From Mariannaea sp. PMI_226 (Eukaryota > Ascomycota > Sordariomycetes > Hypocreales > Nectriaceae): DNA of 64,000 nt. Under the pieces are notes generated by a model. It worked only from the letters and a program-made list of their open reading frames with translations, searched no databases and was not told where the DNA came from. Both the position numbers and the translations under genes were made by a program. Each line of letters begins with the position of its first letter. Position 1 is the first letter of the stretch. Below, one piece after another: positions 33,778-46,776 of this stretch. The stretch is from contig JANFOG010000010.1 in the NCBI GenBank assembly GCA_024336345.1, positions 1,364,001 through 1,428,000 on the forward strand. The letters run 5' to 3'.

Positions 33778-34309
33778 ATGGGATTCGAGAGGGGAGATAG
33801 AGAGAGTATTGAATGATTGTACTTGTAGATATACAAACCAACCGAGGACAATGGAAAACAGGGCGACGGTCGTTTATATAGAAATCTCTCCGGAAGGAAA
33901 GGGAGGAGGGGGTGGTAATCTATCTCCCAATTCGAAGTGAACTTGTCTAGAGAGCGACGAAAAGAGCGAAGAGGGGAGAGGAGAGGAGAGGGGTGGAGGA
34001 GGAGGAGGGGGGTGAGAGAGAAGAGAGGGGGAGGAGGGAAAGGAGGGAAAAAGAGCGTGTGACGCACAAAAGATTGACAAAGAGGTCCGGGCAAGAAAGT
34101 AAGGTCTCTGGCAAGACAATACCCTCGTGATGGTTTTGCGACCTTTTTTTTTGGGTTGTGTGTGGAGGAAAGGAAAGGAAAGAAGAGATCAAGATGTTGA
34201 CAGAGGGGTGTGGGATATTTGTACAGCATGGATATCCACTTTGAGGCGTTCTGCACATGTCATTCGCTGGAAGGAGAAGATTCCCAGCCATTCAGACGGA
34301 AATCGAGGC

Positions 34310-34327
34310 GGGGGGGGGGGGGGGGGG
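34310..34327. repeat. Poly-G tract (18 G)
   Basis: Eighteen consecutive G on the plus strand upstream of the BTB gene. Length in a single read set may be unreliable. Confidence 0.7.
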
Positions 34328-37300
34328 AGGGTGCTAAACAGCAGGCAACTATGTACCTCCAACTCATGTGTAACATCCTCGGGTGCTCTGTTGTGCCCAA
34401 ATTAGAGATGAGGCGGACTTGACACTGGCCTGATCTTGGGGTGGGAGGATATGAGCTACCAACAATTCCAGACTGCTTGCAATTCCCTGTCAAGGTTCCC
34501 AGGTCGGCACGTAGGTACTCTCGTCGAAGCAGCCCTGTGATACTGGGGTTTTGGTAGAGAGAGTCAAACGGGCAGCGGCCACGGGCGACTAAACTCTGGT
34601 GGGTAATTGGTCATCTATGGATGGTTTAGCGCCCAACACCACCACGTCACTTCAGTGGCTACCTCTGAGCCGACGGCAGACAGAGACAACGGCGGTCGGG
34701 TACCTTAATTTAGGCCCATCGCCATCAGGGACGCGGCCTCGACCGGGGCTTCTCCCCGAGACAACGGTCCGCAATCATCCGCCGTCACGGACACGACAAC
34801 CCATTTTCAACTCAAGGATGAGTGATTATTCCCCCCAGGACCTACCCAGGACCTGTTTCATTCAATATCTGCCTAAGGCGCCCAAAGCCTCGCTCCCCTC
34901 TCCCCTCGTGACACTGCCACTGGATGCGTTGTTCGCTCGGCTCAACGTTAATGCTCTTCCTATCTCTTCCATCCACTTCCATTATCAACCACATTTCATC
35001 GTCTCTCCCGACCTCAACAGTAAACACGTGAGCAACCTGCTATGCGCCGACTCTTCCACCGCCTATCAGATTACAATTACCGATGCTTGGATTGGGCAGT
35101 GCCAGTCATTGTTGGTTCCCCCCTTTCCCTTGAGGCCGCCGCTCTGATCCGAGCCCAATGCTATGGGAGCTTGAAAGGAAAGATGCGAACCTGTGACTCT
35201 GTGAGAGCATCACTCAATCAATCACCCAGTCTCCCCCTCCACCCTTGTTTTTCTCCTTCAAGCGACCTTGAAGAACTGCCCTCTCCAATGTTTCCTATTC
35301 GCTCCAGTGACGTTGGGTAGATACGGTACATCCGCACCGTTCCTATTTGCGCCCAAATATCGAGTGGCCGTGCAAAGTGACATGTTACATCTTGCTTCAC
35401 CAGCCATTTTTGCCTGACGGGATCCCTCCCTTCTATGTCCTTGCTCATGCTTGGGACTGAGTGTAATCATGCTTTCACGCAACCAATTAAGTCTAATATC
35501 GAGCTTAAAGTGACGGACTAACTTTATTCCCGTCTGCGTTTTTGCTCTGCCGCGATCAGCTTGATCACAAAAGAAGCTGGTGAATGGGGGGTTTTTTTTT
35601 TGGAGGGGATGATGGTGCGCAACTGGGCTCCGTTCCAGAAATTACGATGTCGTCCACCCCGCTCTCATGGAGACTTTTCGATCGTCAATATTCTCAATAT
35701 TGGCCATGACTAGCAACCAGCAACTCATTAGTTACCTACGCTACATAAAAAATATTGTAAGGTAGAAATAGCCCAATTTTTCAATTTAATATATCCAAAT
35801 TACGTTTGGGCTGCCCGTATCAGGTACGAATCACTATATTCCTACCCCAATTTGGTAAATCATGGAGCTGTGTATTGCTTTACACTACCTGATGGAGGCA
35901 AGCTTCCGCGTTTCTCCCCATCAAATAGAACGTTACCAGCATAGCCCGATCTAATCCACGTTATCCTATCATCTCCTATCAGTTACGCATATTTATTGAA
36001 GCATTCAACTTCACCCTCAGGTGTCAATGTCCATCCATCGGTGCCTGAATGTCGGATGTACATTTCCAGATTGCTGCAGGGTGTGTAAAAGAGGAGCCAG
36101 CTTGACCGCTAGTGAACCGTCATGCGAACTCCACCCCCCTCGATACCGTTCTGGATTCACATGGAGATGCAGGAGAATATTCCTCCGATCAAACTATTTC
36201 GTCATCGTCACCGCTCTGTAAATCACTCTCCGCTTTTCCCCTCCAGGGACCGATCTGGTACCTGCACTTGTCTGTGTAGAGAACGGACTGAAACAGAGTA
36301 GCGACAAAATTTAGGCTCTAGGCCGTAAAGTGCTGGAAATCTGAGACTTGGGCAACTCTTGGTGGGACGACAACTGGTAGCGCTTCCGTTCGGCATAGCA
36401 CAGCTATTTGGCGACTTGATTGCGAACTTGGATGTCCAGCGATGGTTCCCCTCTTTGCTGGCCATGGCCTGTTTTGAGAAATGACAAAGATTAGAAGTGA
36501 GTGTTTCCTCTTGGCATAACCGAAATTGACCGGTTTTATCCTGACGACACGTCTGGTGGGAATGGTCCACGAACGAGCCTGGGCGCGCGTCGCATCACTC
36601 CTTTTCAAGTACCTAAGAACTCGTGCTTATCAATCCTTTGTGTTCTGATTCAGACAACGTCACCGTATTTGCATAGTTATAAACCTTTTACTGTCTGTAC
36701 TTTTACTCTCGGTGTAGGGAATGATGTTGTAAATACTACGATTGTACTTTGGCGGGGGACGGAGCCTGCATGGACATGGCCTTCAAGCAGGTACCAAGTA
36801 TCTTGGAAAAGGGTTCGGAATAACGATTAACCCAAAATCTTGAACAAAGGAACAACAAAAGACACCAATAATGTGAGCTTGACTATAGATGAAATGTAAT
36901 GAAATTACGCGCGATTAAAATTTAAATCCCTCTGGAATTGTTTCAAAAGGTTCCTGAGACAGATTGGGACCATCTGACGCTGCCCAAGGGGTTGTTGGAT
37001 TAATCACAATTCTTCATGCTTACAATCCTCCGTATGGGAGTGATACCTTCATTACAAGCAACAGTGAGGTCAACAGGAGAAGGCGTTGACAGATCATGCG
37101 CGATTCTCACCCTCCAATTCTCAGACTGGCCTAGTACAACTGGCTTGGCCCATGTTCTCATGACTCACCAGTTTGACAGAGCCACGAATTTTATTCACGG
37201 ATTTTATTTCCCGCTTCGGCTCAAGAGAGTAAATGCATCTTGAGGGTGTACTGTTCGGAATCAAGGATCTCATGCAGTGATAATAGGACCATTGGTTGTG

Positions 37301-38459
37301 CTTCTAGATCATCCGGAAATTGGCCTAACCCGAGGGACCATCAGCTTGCGCGGGGTAAAGAACGTGCCCCTAGATATCTGTGAGGGGTCTTCACCGCCGT
37401 CTCATACTACATACGCTCAGGTGTTCGGAGTCGCCGCGCAGATTTCCGATCATTTAGATCAAGCTTGGATGTGAAGTTCTTTACTAATATGGGTGTGACT
37501 AACACGTCGCCGATGTCGTTGACGCGACCTGACACTACGAGCCACCCATTTCTCCCATACCTTTTGTCTTTTCTCATCCGCCATTCTACTCACCGTTTGA
37601 CCCTGAAAAGCATCATGATGGATGGGACTCACCCTATTTGCGCATGAAATACAGGTACAAATTACCACTGCCTGAGATCTTTCCTCCCATAATAAAATCA
37701 CTTATTTACGAGGAGCGAGATGAGGGGTTGACGCTGAACGACTGAGGCTGATGTAATCTAAGAACGAGGACTATATATCGGGAAGCGCATCATGGTACAT
37801 AGTTTAGACAGGATTGATTGTATAATGTCGCGGATCAAAGCCTAGAAGGTTGGTAGACCTGCCTTGATGAATCGTAAATTCATTCGTGAGGAGTACGTCG
37901 ACGTTGAGGTCCTTCGCCCAAGTGTAGATACACTTCATATATCGTGGCCGTTATCACATCGCCGATACACTGTTCGATGTGAGAGCATCTCTTACTATTG
38001 CCGCACGCTTGTTGCGTAATCGCGGTCAGAAGCAGGTGAACTCGACCAATACAGGGTAGTGTCATTGCCCGCAAATAGTAAGATTTTCTGACATGAAAGC
38101 ATGCCGAATCTCTCCCTACATTGCGTGTGTAGCTATTCAGACTATAATTGAATGATGTACAAATTTCTCGATGAAGCTACTTCGGGTTGTGCGTCTTAGA
38201 TACTGGTCATCGTCAGATCACCATCGTCATATACCGAGACAGAAAAGAACAAGCAACTTGACAATAGCAATGAAGACAGGGTTGACCCTATGTATCAAAG
38301 GGTTTCAAAACATTGTTTATTCCAGTTAGCCAAAGGGATGGTAATAGTAATGCGAAAAGTAACTAATGTCGGGGCATGTAATCAAACTACCACGCTCCCG
38401 CGAACTGCATCTTTATAACGCAATGGTTGCTGTTTTGTTTTTCCTTCTTTTCCTTTTCC

Positions 38460-38487
38460 TTTTTTTTTTTTTTTTTTTTTTTTTTTT
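38460..38487. repeat. Poly-T tract (28 T)
   Basis: Twenty-eight consecutive T on the plus strand after a TTCCTTTTCC-type pyrimidine stretch. No retroelement body is seen next to it. Confidence 0.7.
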
Positions 38488-38955
38488 GAAATAGGTTTAG
38501 CCACACAATAAGCCCTTTATAACTAAATGCACCCCTGTGCTATAAGAAAGTGAACGGTGGCCCGTGATATAATCTTTCATCAACCCTACCCAAAATCCTT
38601 GTTGCTTGGTTGTTGTATCCCTCTTTGTACTCTTCTAGAAGAGTCCTGTTTCTGCTTGACGCGGGTGGAACAGCTCTCGAGCTTGGCGGTCAAACTTGCC
38701 CATAGTATGGATCACTCGCATCCGCCTCGAGTCAGAGTTGTACGCTCTGAGCGTTCATGCTTGTCGCGACTAGCCATCGATGGATATTTTCTGATTTCTT
38801 AGTGTTTGTTTGTCTACCTTGATCTTCGGGTATAAAATGTCAATAAGAATGGTGCATTATACCGCACAAGCTTTTGGAAAAAACTTGGATGGCCTCATGC
38901 TTGTGCACTTGATGCTTCCATCCTACTAGCGTGTGCGGAGCTCAGTGAATACTCA

Positions 38956-40315
38956 TCAAACAGGGCCTTTTGTCCAATCTACATGTACGTCCTGCTTGAC
39001 TTGGATTCCATGTTCATTTTGTTGGTTCGCAATCGCGGATTGACGGAACTCGGGTCCCAAGATAGACTCATCACTATGGTTATCGCCAGCGATCTCCGTA
39101 ATGGTCGTAGGACCGCGAATCCCTAACTTGGGATCCGCGAGAGGAAATCCTCGGTTGTTTTCCGTCGCCCCGCTCCTCTGTGGCAAGCTGCCCATCTCGT
39201 AGCTGCGGCCATCGGTTCCATCATCTTGTTTCTTGTAGTATCGTTCGGACGAAAAGTTGGAGCCGTACACAGCTCGTCGATAGAGCGGTCGCAGGATGGG
39301 AATGCCGATACACATCAGGGTGACGGCCATTTCGGCAGCAGACCAGATGATCAAGGGAACGGTATCCTCTGTATTTGCTGTTAGCTATCCGAAGTTCCCT
39401 GACCAAGAAAAAAATAAAAAGGTTGCCTACGAGTGTAGTTGGCTGTAAAGCCAGTTGCGACTTCATATGTGCGAACAACGCCACAAACTCCAGCTCTAAA
39501 GACGGTTAGAATATATTTGACAGTGAAGCTAGACCGAGGTTAGGACTTACATGATACCGAAGCTCATGCTACCGGCAATGGTAATTTTCTCCTTGTATTT
39601 CATATTCAGACCCCAAATAAAAATCCATGGAAAGATGGCGAAAAAGAAATCCACTACAGCACACCAAACTGAAGAAATGTAAAAGAGAAAAATTAGCCAT
39701 AAATGAAAGGAGTTGTGAATACTGTAGAATGATTTTACCTCCAAGAAGAATTGCAAAAGGTGTTACTTCGATGTTGCATTCGCCTGGGACTCTGCGATCG
39801 TATATACGAGATGGCGGAAGACATTGAATCCAAAAGATGACGGCAGTCAGGATGGACACTACCATCAAAGTGACCATGGCAATCCAAATGATGACTTTGT
39901 GCCACGTCTTCATAACAATTCGAAGCAAAAATAGTCCGAGGGACACCTTTGCAACGCCCATGCCAATAACGGCAAATGTTTGCCCAACCATCTCATTTTT
40001 GATGGCCAAGGCAATACTATCAGGGTCGAGAGTGAAGATTGACTGGCCAAATCCATACGTACCAGAGATCTGTACGAAGATGGTGTAAAGTAAGATCAAA
40101 ACCTATGGGGGAGGGGATTCACTTTGTTAGACTCGTTGACTCGGGATATTTTGGCTCAAAAGACTCACTCCGCTCAGCCAATACGCATGATCATCTGCAC
40201 CAACTTGATGAAGAATAAAATATCTGGTGTATAGGCGTAGGATTACAAACAGCCATGTGAGCGTGGTGAACATCCACATGAGGCCTATGGCCATTGGAGC
40301 TTGTCCTTTCATCAT
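38956..40315 (-). CDS. Rhodopsin-domain integral membrane protein (fungal GPCR-like)
   Basis: Five exons fit in phase: 40315-40169, 40102-39739, 39668-39551, 39495-39431 and 39368-38956, giving 368 aa. Seven hydrophobic segments are visible, starting with MAIGLMWMFTTLTWLFVILR, then the segment after the LHQVGADDHAYWLSG loop, FAVIGMGVAKVSLGLFLLRI, WIAMVTLMVVSILTAVIFWI, AVVDFFFAIFPWIFIW, the MSFGIM/AGVCGVVRTYEVA segment and PLIIWSAAEMAVTLMCIGIP. The R-x-YTRY pair after TM1, the PWIFIW motif and the W-S-x-x-E motif mark the large fungal rhodopsin-domain (formerly DUF-type, PTH11-like without CFEM) family. The C-tail is polar and about 115 aa long. Such proteins are thought to sense surface or nutrient cues, but ligand and signalling are unknown. 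An upstream in-frame start at 40435 is less likely. Confidence 0.87.
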
Positions 40316-41728
40316 TTTGAATAAGTCGAGTTTAGTATGAACAACTAGAATTCGAGTCTTGAAGCCTAGGACATTGGCGAAATGGAGGCGACAGGTTAAA
40401 TAATTGTAATCCTGATCGCCAATAAGGACCCCCATTTCTCATCCTTAACCAAGGCTCCATCACATCTCGCCAGAAAAATGCACAGGTAAAATAAAAATAA
40501 AAATAAAAAGGCATCTGAAATTCTTCGAAACGCTCCGTGTCCCCGTCAGCCACATGCAAAATGTTTGCATGTAGTTGTCGGGAATTGGGTCTGAGGGAGA
40601 ACAAGACTTGACCGAATTCTAACATGGGCCGTGTTTAGCGCTGTCTGCGTGGGATAGTGGACAGGGTCTAATTCGACGGGGGTCGGCCGTTGGGAATTTG
40701 GCTGATGGTGATAGTCACAGAGGAGACAGGGAAGAGTCGTCGACATGCGACGCCGTGGCTTGTTGGAAACCTCCACATCCCCCACGAAGTGATCCACAAA
40801 CCGCCCGGCAGTTGATGAGTTATTTTATCAGGGGCTCTGGGGGGACCGAGGAAATGCTATGTAGTTGCGGCAATGGACTCAGGGGAACGTGGAAGCGAAG
40901 CCTATATCCCTGTAGAATCAAGGAGGTTCTCTTCCGTTAGGTTGAATTCATTAGTTTGGGGGAAAAAATAACGGTTGTGAAGATAATGTGAAAAGGAGCG
41001 TGCGTGCTTTCGTGTGATGAGTGATGAGTGATGGTGATTGGTGCTTGCGCATGGCAACAAATGAGCTATCAGATATTGGCCTTTTTGATCACTCTCTGTT
41101 TCCTTTAGTCAATCACACATTATATTTTTGAGAAAAAAAGGGAACTGAGGAGTTCAAAAATTCAAATGTGATATATGAGAAAGACAGGGTCTGTGTTGTA
41201 TTATGTCGCATTGCGTTGCGTTGTGTTGCGTTGTGGGTTAGCGGTTTTTCTCCAAATCAACATATTATTGATCCTTCGCACAACCGACGCAACTAAGCAA
41301 GCAACCAAGGAACTAGGCCCAGAATCCCGGAGAAGCTGCACACATTAGACTAGAGTGAAACTTTGCAAAAGCAATTCTCTGAAGATTTATGCCAATCACT
41401 ACTCTATTCGTTGCTTGCGATAGGTCCGCCACTTGAGCCGGGAAGCTTCCCCGTCACGTCTCCTCTCCATGCGACATGAGCGGACTGGATGTCTCGGACA
41501 CGTAAAGGTCTCCCCGACGACGATGGTCCCCTTTTTGCGTGCCATTTGGGCAAACTCCCCATTTTAGTGGCTCCAATTGGGATGTGATTGTATCTTTAGC
41601 TTTCAGGGGATTTGTGTTTGCAGCAACATTTCCTCCTTAATTAGGAGCAGCATCCCTGGTTTCGAACTTTCCATCTCACTTTTGCTTTTGCTCACTCTAA
41701 ATCTGCAACAATCTACGTGGATGGAACT
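40316..41728. other. Divergent promoter region (rhodopsin-like / P450)
   Basis: This is a 1.4-kb region shared by two divergent genes. A run of GCGTT/GTGTT pentamers lies at 41201-41236. I see no gene. Confidence 0.55.
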
Positions 41729-43553
41729 ATGGTCAATCACACCCAACCTCTCAATTTCTCTCTCTTGGACGGCGTAGGACACCTCCTGAGGCCATCCTCT
41801 CCTCTCGTATGGCTTCTTCTCATCCCGCTTGGCACGGCTTCTCTGTGGAACATTGGTTCGTATTTTGCATCACCACTGAGGAAGTATCCTGGGCCATTTC
41901 TTGCAAGTACGTATCACACAGAGTCCCTTTCCAAAATCCTACACATGAGCTATCGGATTGATCTGTGCTCCTGAGCATTCAACTAACCCTCATCCAGAAT
42001 TCACTCGGCTGTGGTATCTGTATCAAGCATCAACTGGAGACTCTCACCTAGTGCTTCAGGACCTTCACCGCAAGTATGGTCCTATTGTCCGCATTACACC
42101 TAGTATCATCGATGTCGACATGCCAGAATTGATCAAGGTCATGTTTGGCACGAAGAATGACTGGTTGAAGGTGATTATCAATCAAACGCCGTCCCTTGTC
42201 TACAAATTTCCCCTCTTTGCTGAGACAGTTGCATTCAGACTCCCTTTTACCATGGAAGCAGTGCCCTGGTCAACGGTCAGATTGTGCTCAACCTCTTCAG
42301 CCAGACCGACCCAGTCAAGCACAAGCTTGAGAGGCAGCCAGTTGCCAAGCACTATTCAAACGCTGCAATCAGTACAGTGGAGCCACACATGGACAAGGTT
42401 ATCGACCAGTTCTGCCAGCAGCTTGAGAAACGATTCATGGATGGTGCCAATGCTGGAAAAGTATGCAACATAGGCCAATGGATTCTGTATTGTGAGTAAT
42501 CTGATTGTACTGCTTTCTCATGTTGCGTAAGCAGAATACAAACACTAACGATAACCAGACACCTGGGATGTGGTTGGTGCGGTCACCTTTTCGCAACCCA
42601 TTGGATATCTAGAGAAGGGATATGACTTTGACGGTACACTGCACAACGCCGACAAAGCTATGGACTACTTTACTATAGTCGGTACCATGCCTTTCCTCGA
42701 TCGTGTCTTCGACAAAAATCCCATCTATCGTATGGGTCCCCCTGGCTTTAATACAATCACGGGAATCTCGATCAAGCATTTGGTGGACCGATACCAAGGC
42801 AATGACAAGGAGTACCACAACCCGGAATCCCCAGACTTCCTTGACAAATTCATCGAGGCTAAGAATGCAAACCCAGACACTGTGCCTGACGAACAGATTG
42901 TCTCGTGGCTGATGGTGAACATGATAGCTGGAGCTGACACAAGTACCATTGTTATAAAAAACGCCTTATACTTTTCACTTAAAAACTTTGCCATCTGGAA
43001 GCGGTTGACAGAAGAGATTCTTGCTGCTGGATTCCATGGCCGCACACCGCCAAGCTATAAAGAGGTCAAGGCACTACCATACGTGGATGCTGTCGTTCGT
43101 GAGGCCCTGCGTATACTACCTGGTGTGTCCATGACAATGGAGAGATATGTTCCGCGTGGAGGCTTCACGCTTCCCAACGGAGACTATCTCCCCGAAGGCA
43201 CCATCGTCGGGATGAATCCGTACATTCTCGGGAGGAACAAGTCCGTCTACGGTGAAGATGCGGACTCCTTCCGACCGGAGCGGTGGCTGCGGGACGAGCA
43301 GAGCGGCGAAAGCCAGAGTGACTACCAGAAGAGGCTGTTACTGATGAACCAAACGGATCTATCCTTTGGAGGGGGTTCGAGGATTTGCATCGGAAAGTAC
43401 ATGGGCCTTTACCAGGTTTACAAGATACTCGCGACTTTGATTACGTTGTATGAGATGGAACTGGCGAACCCAAACAAGGAGTGGAAAGTCATCAACAGCT
43501 GGTTCCCCAGACAGGAGGGATTTGAGATTAGGATTCAGAAGAGGCAGTGGTAG
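41729..43553 (+). CDS. Cytochrome P450 (pisatin demethylase-like)
   Basis: Four exons fit in phase: 41729-41906, 41998-42170, 42239-42491 and 42559-43553, giving 532 aa. The N-terminal segment PLVWLLLIPLGTASLW anchors it in the ER, followed by RKYPGPFLA. Other landmarks are the I-helix MIAGADTST, the ExxR motif in VREALRI, FRPERW, and the haem loop LSFGGGSRICIGKYMG with the cysteine ligand at about residue 478. The meander stretch RYVPRGGFTLPNGDYLPEGT and ILGRNKSVYGEDAD resemble fungal P450s near the pisatin demethylase group (CYP57-like), so oxidation of a plant or fungal secondary compound is plausible. Substrate cannot be predicted. It lacks biosynthetic neighbours, so it is more likely a detoxifying enzyme than a cluster member. 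The start at 41729 is the first ATG in frame; an ATG at 41721 is out of frame. Confidence 0.93.
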
Positions 43554-44352
43554 TTTCTTTTGGAGAAGCTCGATCTCGCTAGGTAGTAGATTATCGTAGT
43601 GGCTGATAAGTGGTCGGCGTCTTTCTAGCCTATGCTTTTGTCTATCAAGGGTTTTCAAAACAACTCCGGTGGATATGAAAGCCATCTGCCCCAGGGTAGT
43701 GTGTATTCAGACATCGTGACGTGGCCTTCAAGTCATTGCTCCTCTACGATAGTAGAGGAGCTAGTATTATTATGTATCTCAACTCAACAAAGTCGGCGAC
43801 ACCACCCCAGGAGTTTTATCAGACAACAGTCCATTGAGTATGGATCAACAAGGCCGTCATCGTGTCTTTTTACAAACTGCATCTTGCCAGACTCTTCTAT
43901 TCCCACATTCCACGCTAACCGCCAAGTTCAACACTACACTTTATAACCGTGGGAGGATTCTGCGGACCCCCTGAGATTTACTCATAACGCAGCGCATTGT
44001 AATTTAAGCAAAATCAATGAGAACCGGAGAGCTTAGATTGATATTGTATCTCGACCATGCTCAATCAAAGCTTCAAAACGTCAAGTACGAGCACTACCTA
44101 TAAGCGCATCTCATTTAACCCAGGAAGCATATCAACTATCACTTTGACACAGCTGATTGTAGTCAATTAAATTCAACGTGCACTCAGATCACAGTTTCAT
44201 CATCTACCCGGTGGAACTGATCTTTCGCACTGGCAACACAAATTTCAAGATACTGGTTACACACATGTCTCAAAGGACCCAAGGTATACTCATGGTGCTC
44301 AGAGGCATGGCCTTCCAGTTCACTATCATTTCAGCTGTTTCCAATCAAGTGC
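43554..44352. other. Intergenic region between convergent genes, with a strong hairpin
   Basis: Two 3' ends face each other. A perfect 10-bp inverted repeat with a 4-nt loop lies at 43738-43761. The rest is AT-rich without coding signal. Confidence 0.6.
43738..43761 (+). repeat. Perfect hairpin downstream of the P450
   Basis: GCTCCTCTAC and its exact complement GTAGAGGAGC enclose GATA. It starts 185 nt after the P450 stop and could sit in its 3' UTR. Confidence 0.75.
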
Positions 44353-44961
44353 TTACCAGTGTTTTTCACTGATGTCCACCTGGTTAACGTCAACACCGTC
44401 TTTGAACCACCTCTCATCATCCGAAATTTTGACATCATTCCCACTCATCATGCGCTTTCTCATCAGTCCATTATCGGCAAAGGTCCAGTCTTCTAGTCCA
44501 TACGTTCGCGTCCATTGACCGGCGGCTTCATCATACCACTCATACCAGAACTGCACAGCAATCTTGCAACGATCGTGTTAGACTTTAGTCCAAAGGTTTC
44601 GCTGCTCAGCTCATGGCCATGGCGGGGTTCATTACGTACCTTGTTGTCAGTGAAGGCAAACAATTCTTTTCGAAGGCGGTAGCCATCCTCTTTGGCCCAT
44701 TTCTTAGTCAAGAAATCTGCGATTTCGTCGCGACCTTGGAGGAAAGTGTCCCGATTTCTCCAGATGGAGTCAGGAGTGTAAGCCAGCTTTACTTTATGAG
44801 GATCTCTATAATACAGTACAGTCAGTAAGGGTATTTTTACTTTCCCCAATGCTCCAAAGGAAGTTATACCTGGTGTTCCACGCATCCTGGGCGGCCTTGA
44901 CCTTGATGCGCGCCGTTTCCAGAGTAAATGGGGGGAAGGGAGGCTTCGATTCGCTCGCCAT
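44353..44961 (-). CDS. DUF1348 / NTF2-like small protein
   Basis: Exons 44961-44870, 44805-44640 and 44562-44353 join in phase to 155 aa. Landmarks are [80 protein letters not shown] and [20 protein letters not shown], all in the order of the DUF1348 family, which adopts an NTF2-like (SnoaL-like) alpha+beta barrel. The family is conserved in fungi and bacteria and has no confirmed enzymatic activity. It has no signal peptide. Introns are 64 and 77 nt. Confidence 0.9.
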
Positions 44962-46776
44962 TTTGGGATGAAGAGTCGGGGAACTAAAACAGGAAGTGCC
45001 TTGATAAAGCGGGATTTGATTTATTGCGGAAAGGTCTTAGTAGATTCCCCTTCTTATTTGTTCTTGAATACCAGAACCAGCAATTGAGGATGAGTCAAAG
45101 CGAAGGGCTGTGACGTCGTCGTAAATGGAGTCGGGTCTGAGGTTGCCGCTGATGCCGCTGATGATGCCGCGTCTTTCTTAGTCATACTTCCACCACAAAA
45201 AAACAACGTCAAGTGATGAGTAAACATTATTTCTTGCATTAATGACGGTGGGTTGATCGAATTATGACCATGTGGCTGCGGTAGTTTACACCGATAGTTT
45301 CAGCCAATTAAATGATCCAGCGTAGTCCTAGGTACGCCTTTCCAAGTGCATGCGAAGCATCAACACCGACGCTATGAGGAATCATGAACCATGCTACCCA
45401 GGGGACTGGCATCCACTTTTGGTCAAGCCGCCCGATCCCTTGTGCCGGACTGTGTTCGATTTCGATTAGTATCGTAGCTAAAACGAACGTCGTGTCTGGT
45501 CCCCGACGCATATTATTAGCGACCCAAACCTTTTTTGCGGCTCTGGGCCGGGGGAATCCTAGATACACTATGGAATCATGAATCTCAGCTCATGCATTTC
45601 GTCGCTCTATGAGCCGGATATCCGAAGCAGTGTGGTCTGCGTTACAAGTATCTTTGCTTTCCCATACGTATTCGTTTTTTTTTTTTTTAGTCTACGGCCC
45701 TTGTTACCCGGGTGTCTCGCTTCCCGAATTACACCCGAGTCTTGTAGTCCTTGTCCATGGCGTCGAATGGAAGCTCGTTATCGCAGCAAATGGATGAGGA
45801 CTAAGTCAGAAACAGAACAATGCTACTGCAGTTTACGGATAAAGGCGGCTGGCTGTGGCTTACTTTACGAATATCCCGAATAGAATGGGATGCTGCGATG
45901 TTGATCTACGAAGGCACCAATGGGTTAAACTGTCATGGTCACGACTATTGAACGATTTACTCAAAACAGGCAGATCACTTGTAGAAACTAAGAATCGTAA
46001 ATAACATTCAAATTTGATCTCCACCATGGATAAGTGATGCCAGCTGCTGGTATCAATCTCTCTCTCAAGAATTATTTGCCCACTGGGGTACCACTATGCA
46101 TATCAGATATCAATACTGCTATCCCACGAAACAGAACCCTGCACCTCATTATTTAGAAGAATTCTACAAACATGGTCAGTTTTTTTTGGCTTGAGAAATT
46201 AGCGTGTAAAGTAATCTGTGCCTCGTGTCCCATACAACAATGTCAAACACAGGGCGTACGCTTAGGGTCTGAGCTGTACCTGGTCTTCGGTAGTTTTTTA
46301 TTTTACAATTGAGCAGTAATAAGGGCCAATCAGAACAGCTAGAGATGGCAATTTGTTTCCGTTTAATTCTATGTGATGTCAATAGATTACGAATCGTCTA
46401 TTTTATCATATTTGGCGCTGTTTTGTCTGCCATCATTTCCTTTTACAGACAGCATCGTGTGAGGCCATGGCAGCAGGATTAGTGATCATGCCATCACGAC
46501 AAGCTTTCGAAGGGCTGAATAGTCGCATTATGCAGCTCTGGAATTGGCCTTTCCAATGGGAGCGGCATCTTGTGGTATAGTATGGATAGAACAGGCCAGA
46601 TATCCAAGTTCTAGGTCTCTTTCAACACGTCCTCGACGACATATAAAGCTCATGATAATCCCCCCCCCAAAGAAACATCTAATAGCCAGTCTATCAACAA
46701 CTTCTCATCACCTCAACAAAGCAAACGCAACACTACCATCATCACTTTGAAACAATCAAACAAAAAACTCATCACA
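44962..46776. other. Intergenic region between divergent genes
   Basis: This is 1.8 kb upstream of the DUF1348 and GFA genes. Short open frames exist but none is recognisable. A TATA-like CATATAAAGC lies near 46640, about 140 nt before the GFA start, followed by a C-run and an A/C-rich leader typical of a strongly expressed fungal gene. Confidence 0.55.

Larger units (their letters stand above)
33778..38955. other. 5.2-kb region without recognisable genes
   Basis: The first 350 nt are the polypurine/polypyrimidine leader of the BTB gene, followed by an 18-G run at 34310-34327. From 34.6 to 38.9 kb only short, unrecognised open frames are present on both strands. An uninterrupted T run lies at 38460-38487. 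I see no tRNA, 5S rRNA or transposon signature. Confidence 0.55.

Noticed and set aside
34599..35147. 182-codon plus-strand frame as a gene
   Set aside because: The translation is Pro/Ser/Leu-rich low-complexity text with no domain, and the upstream sequence lacks a plausible start context.
38460..38487. Poly-T as the tail of a LINE or SINE
   Set aside because: No element body, target-site duplication or second copy is visible next to it.
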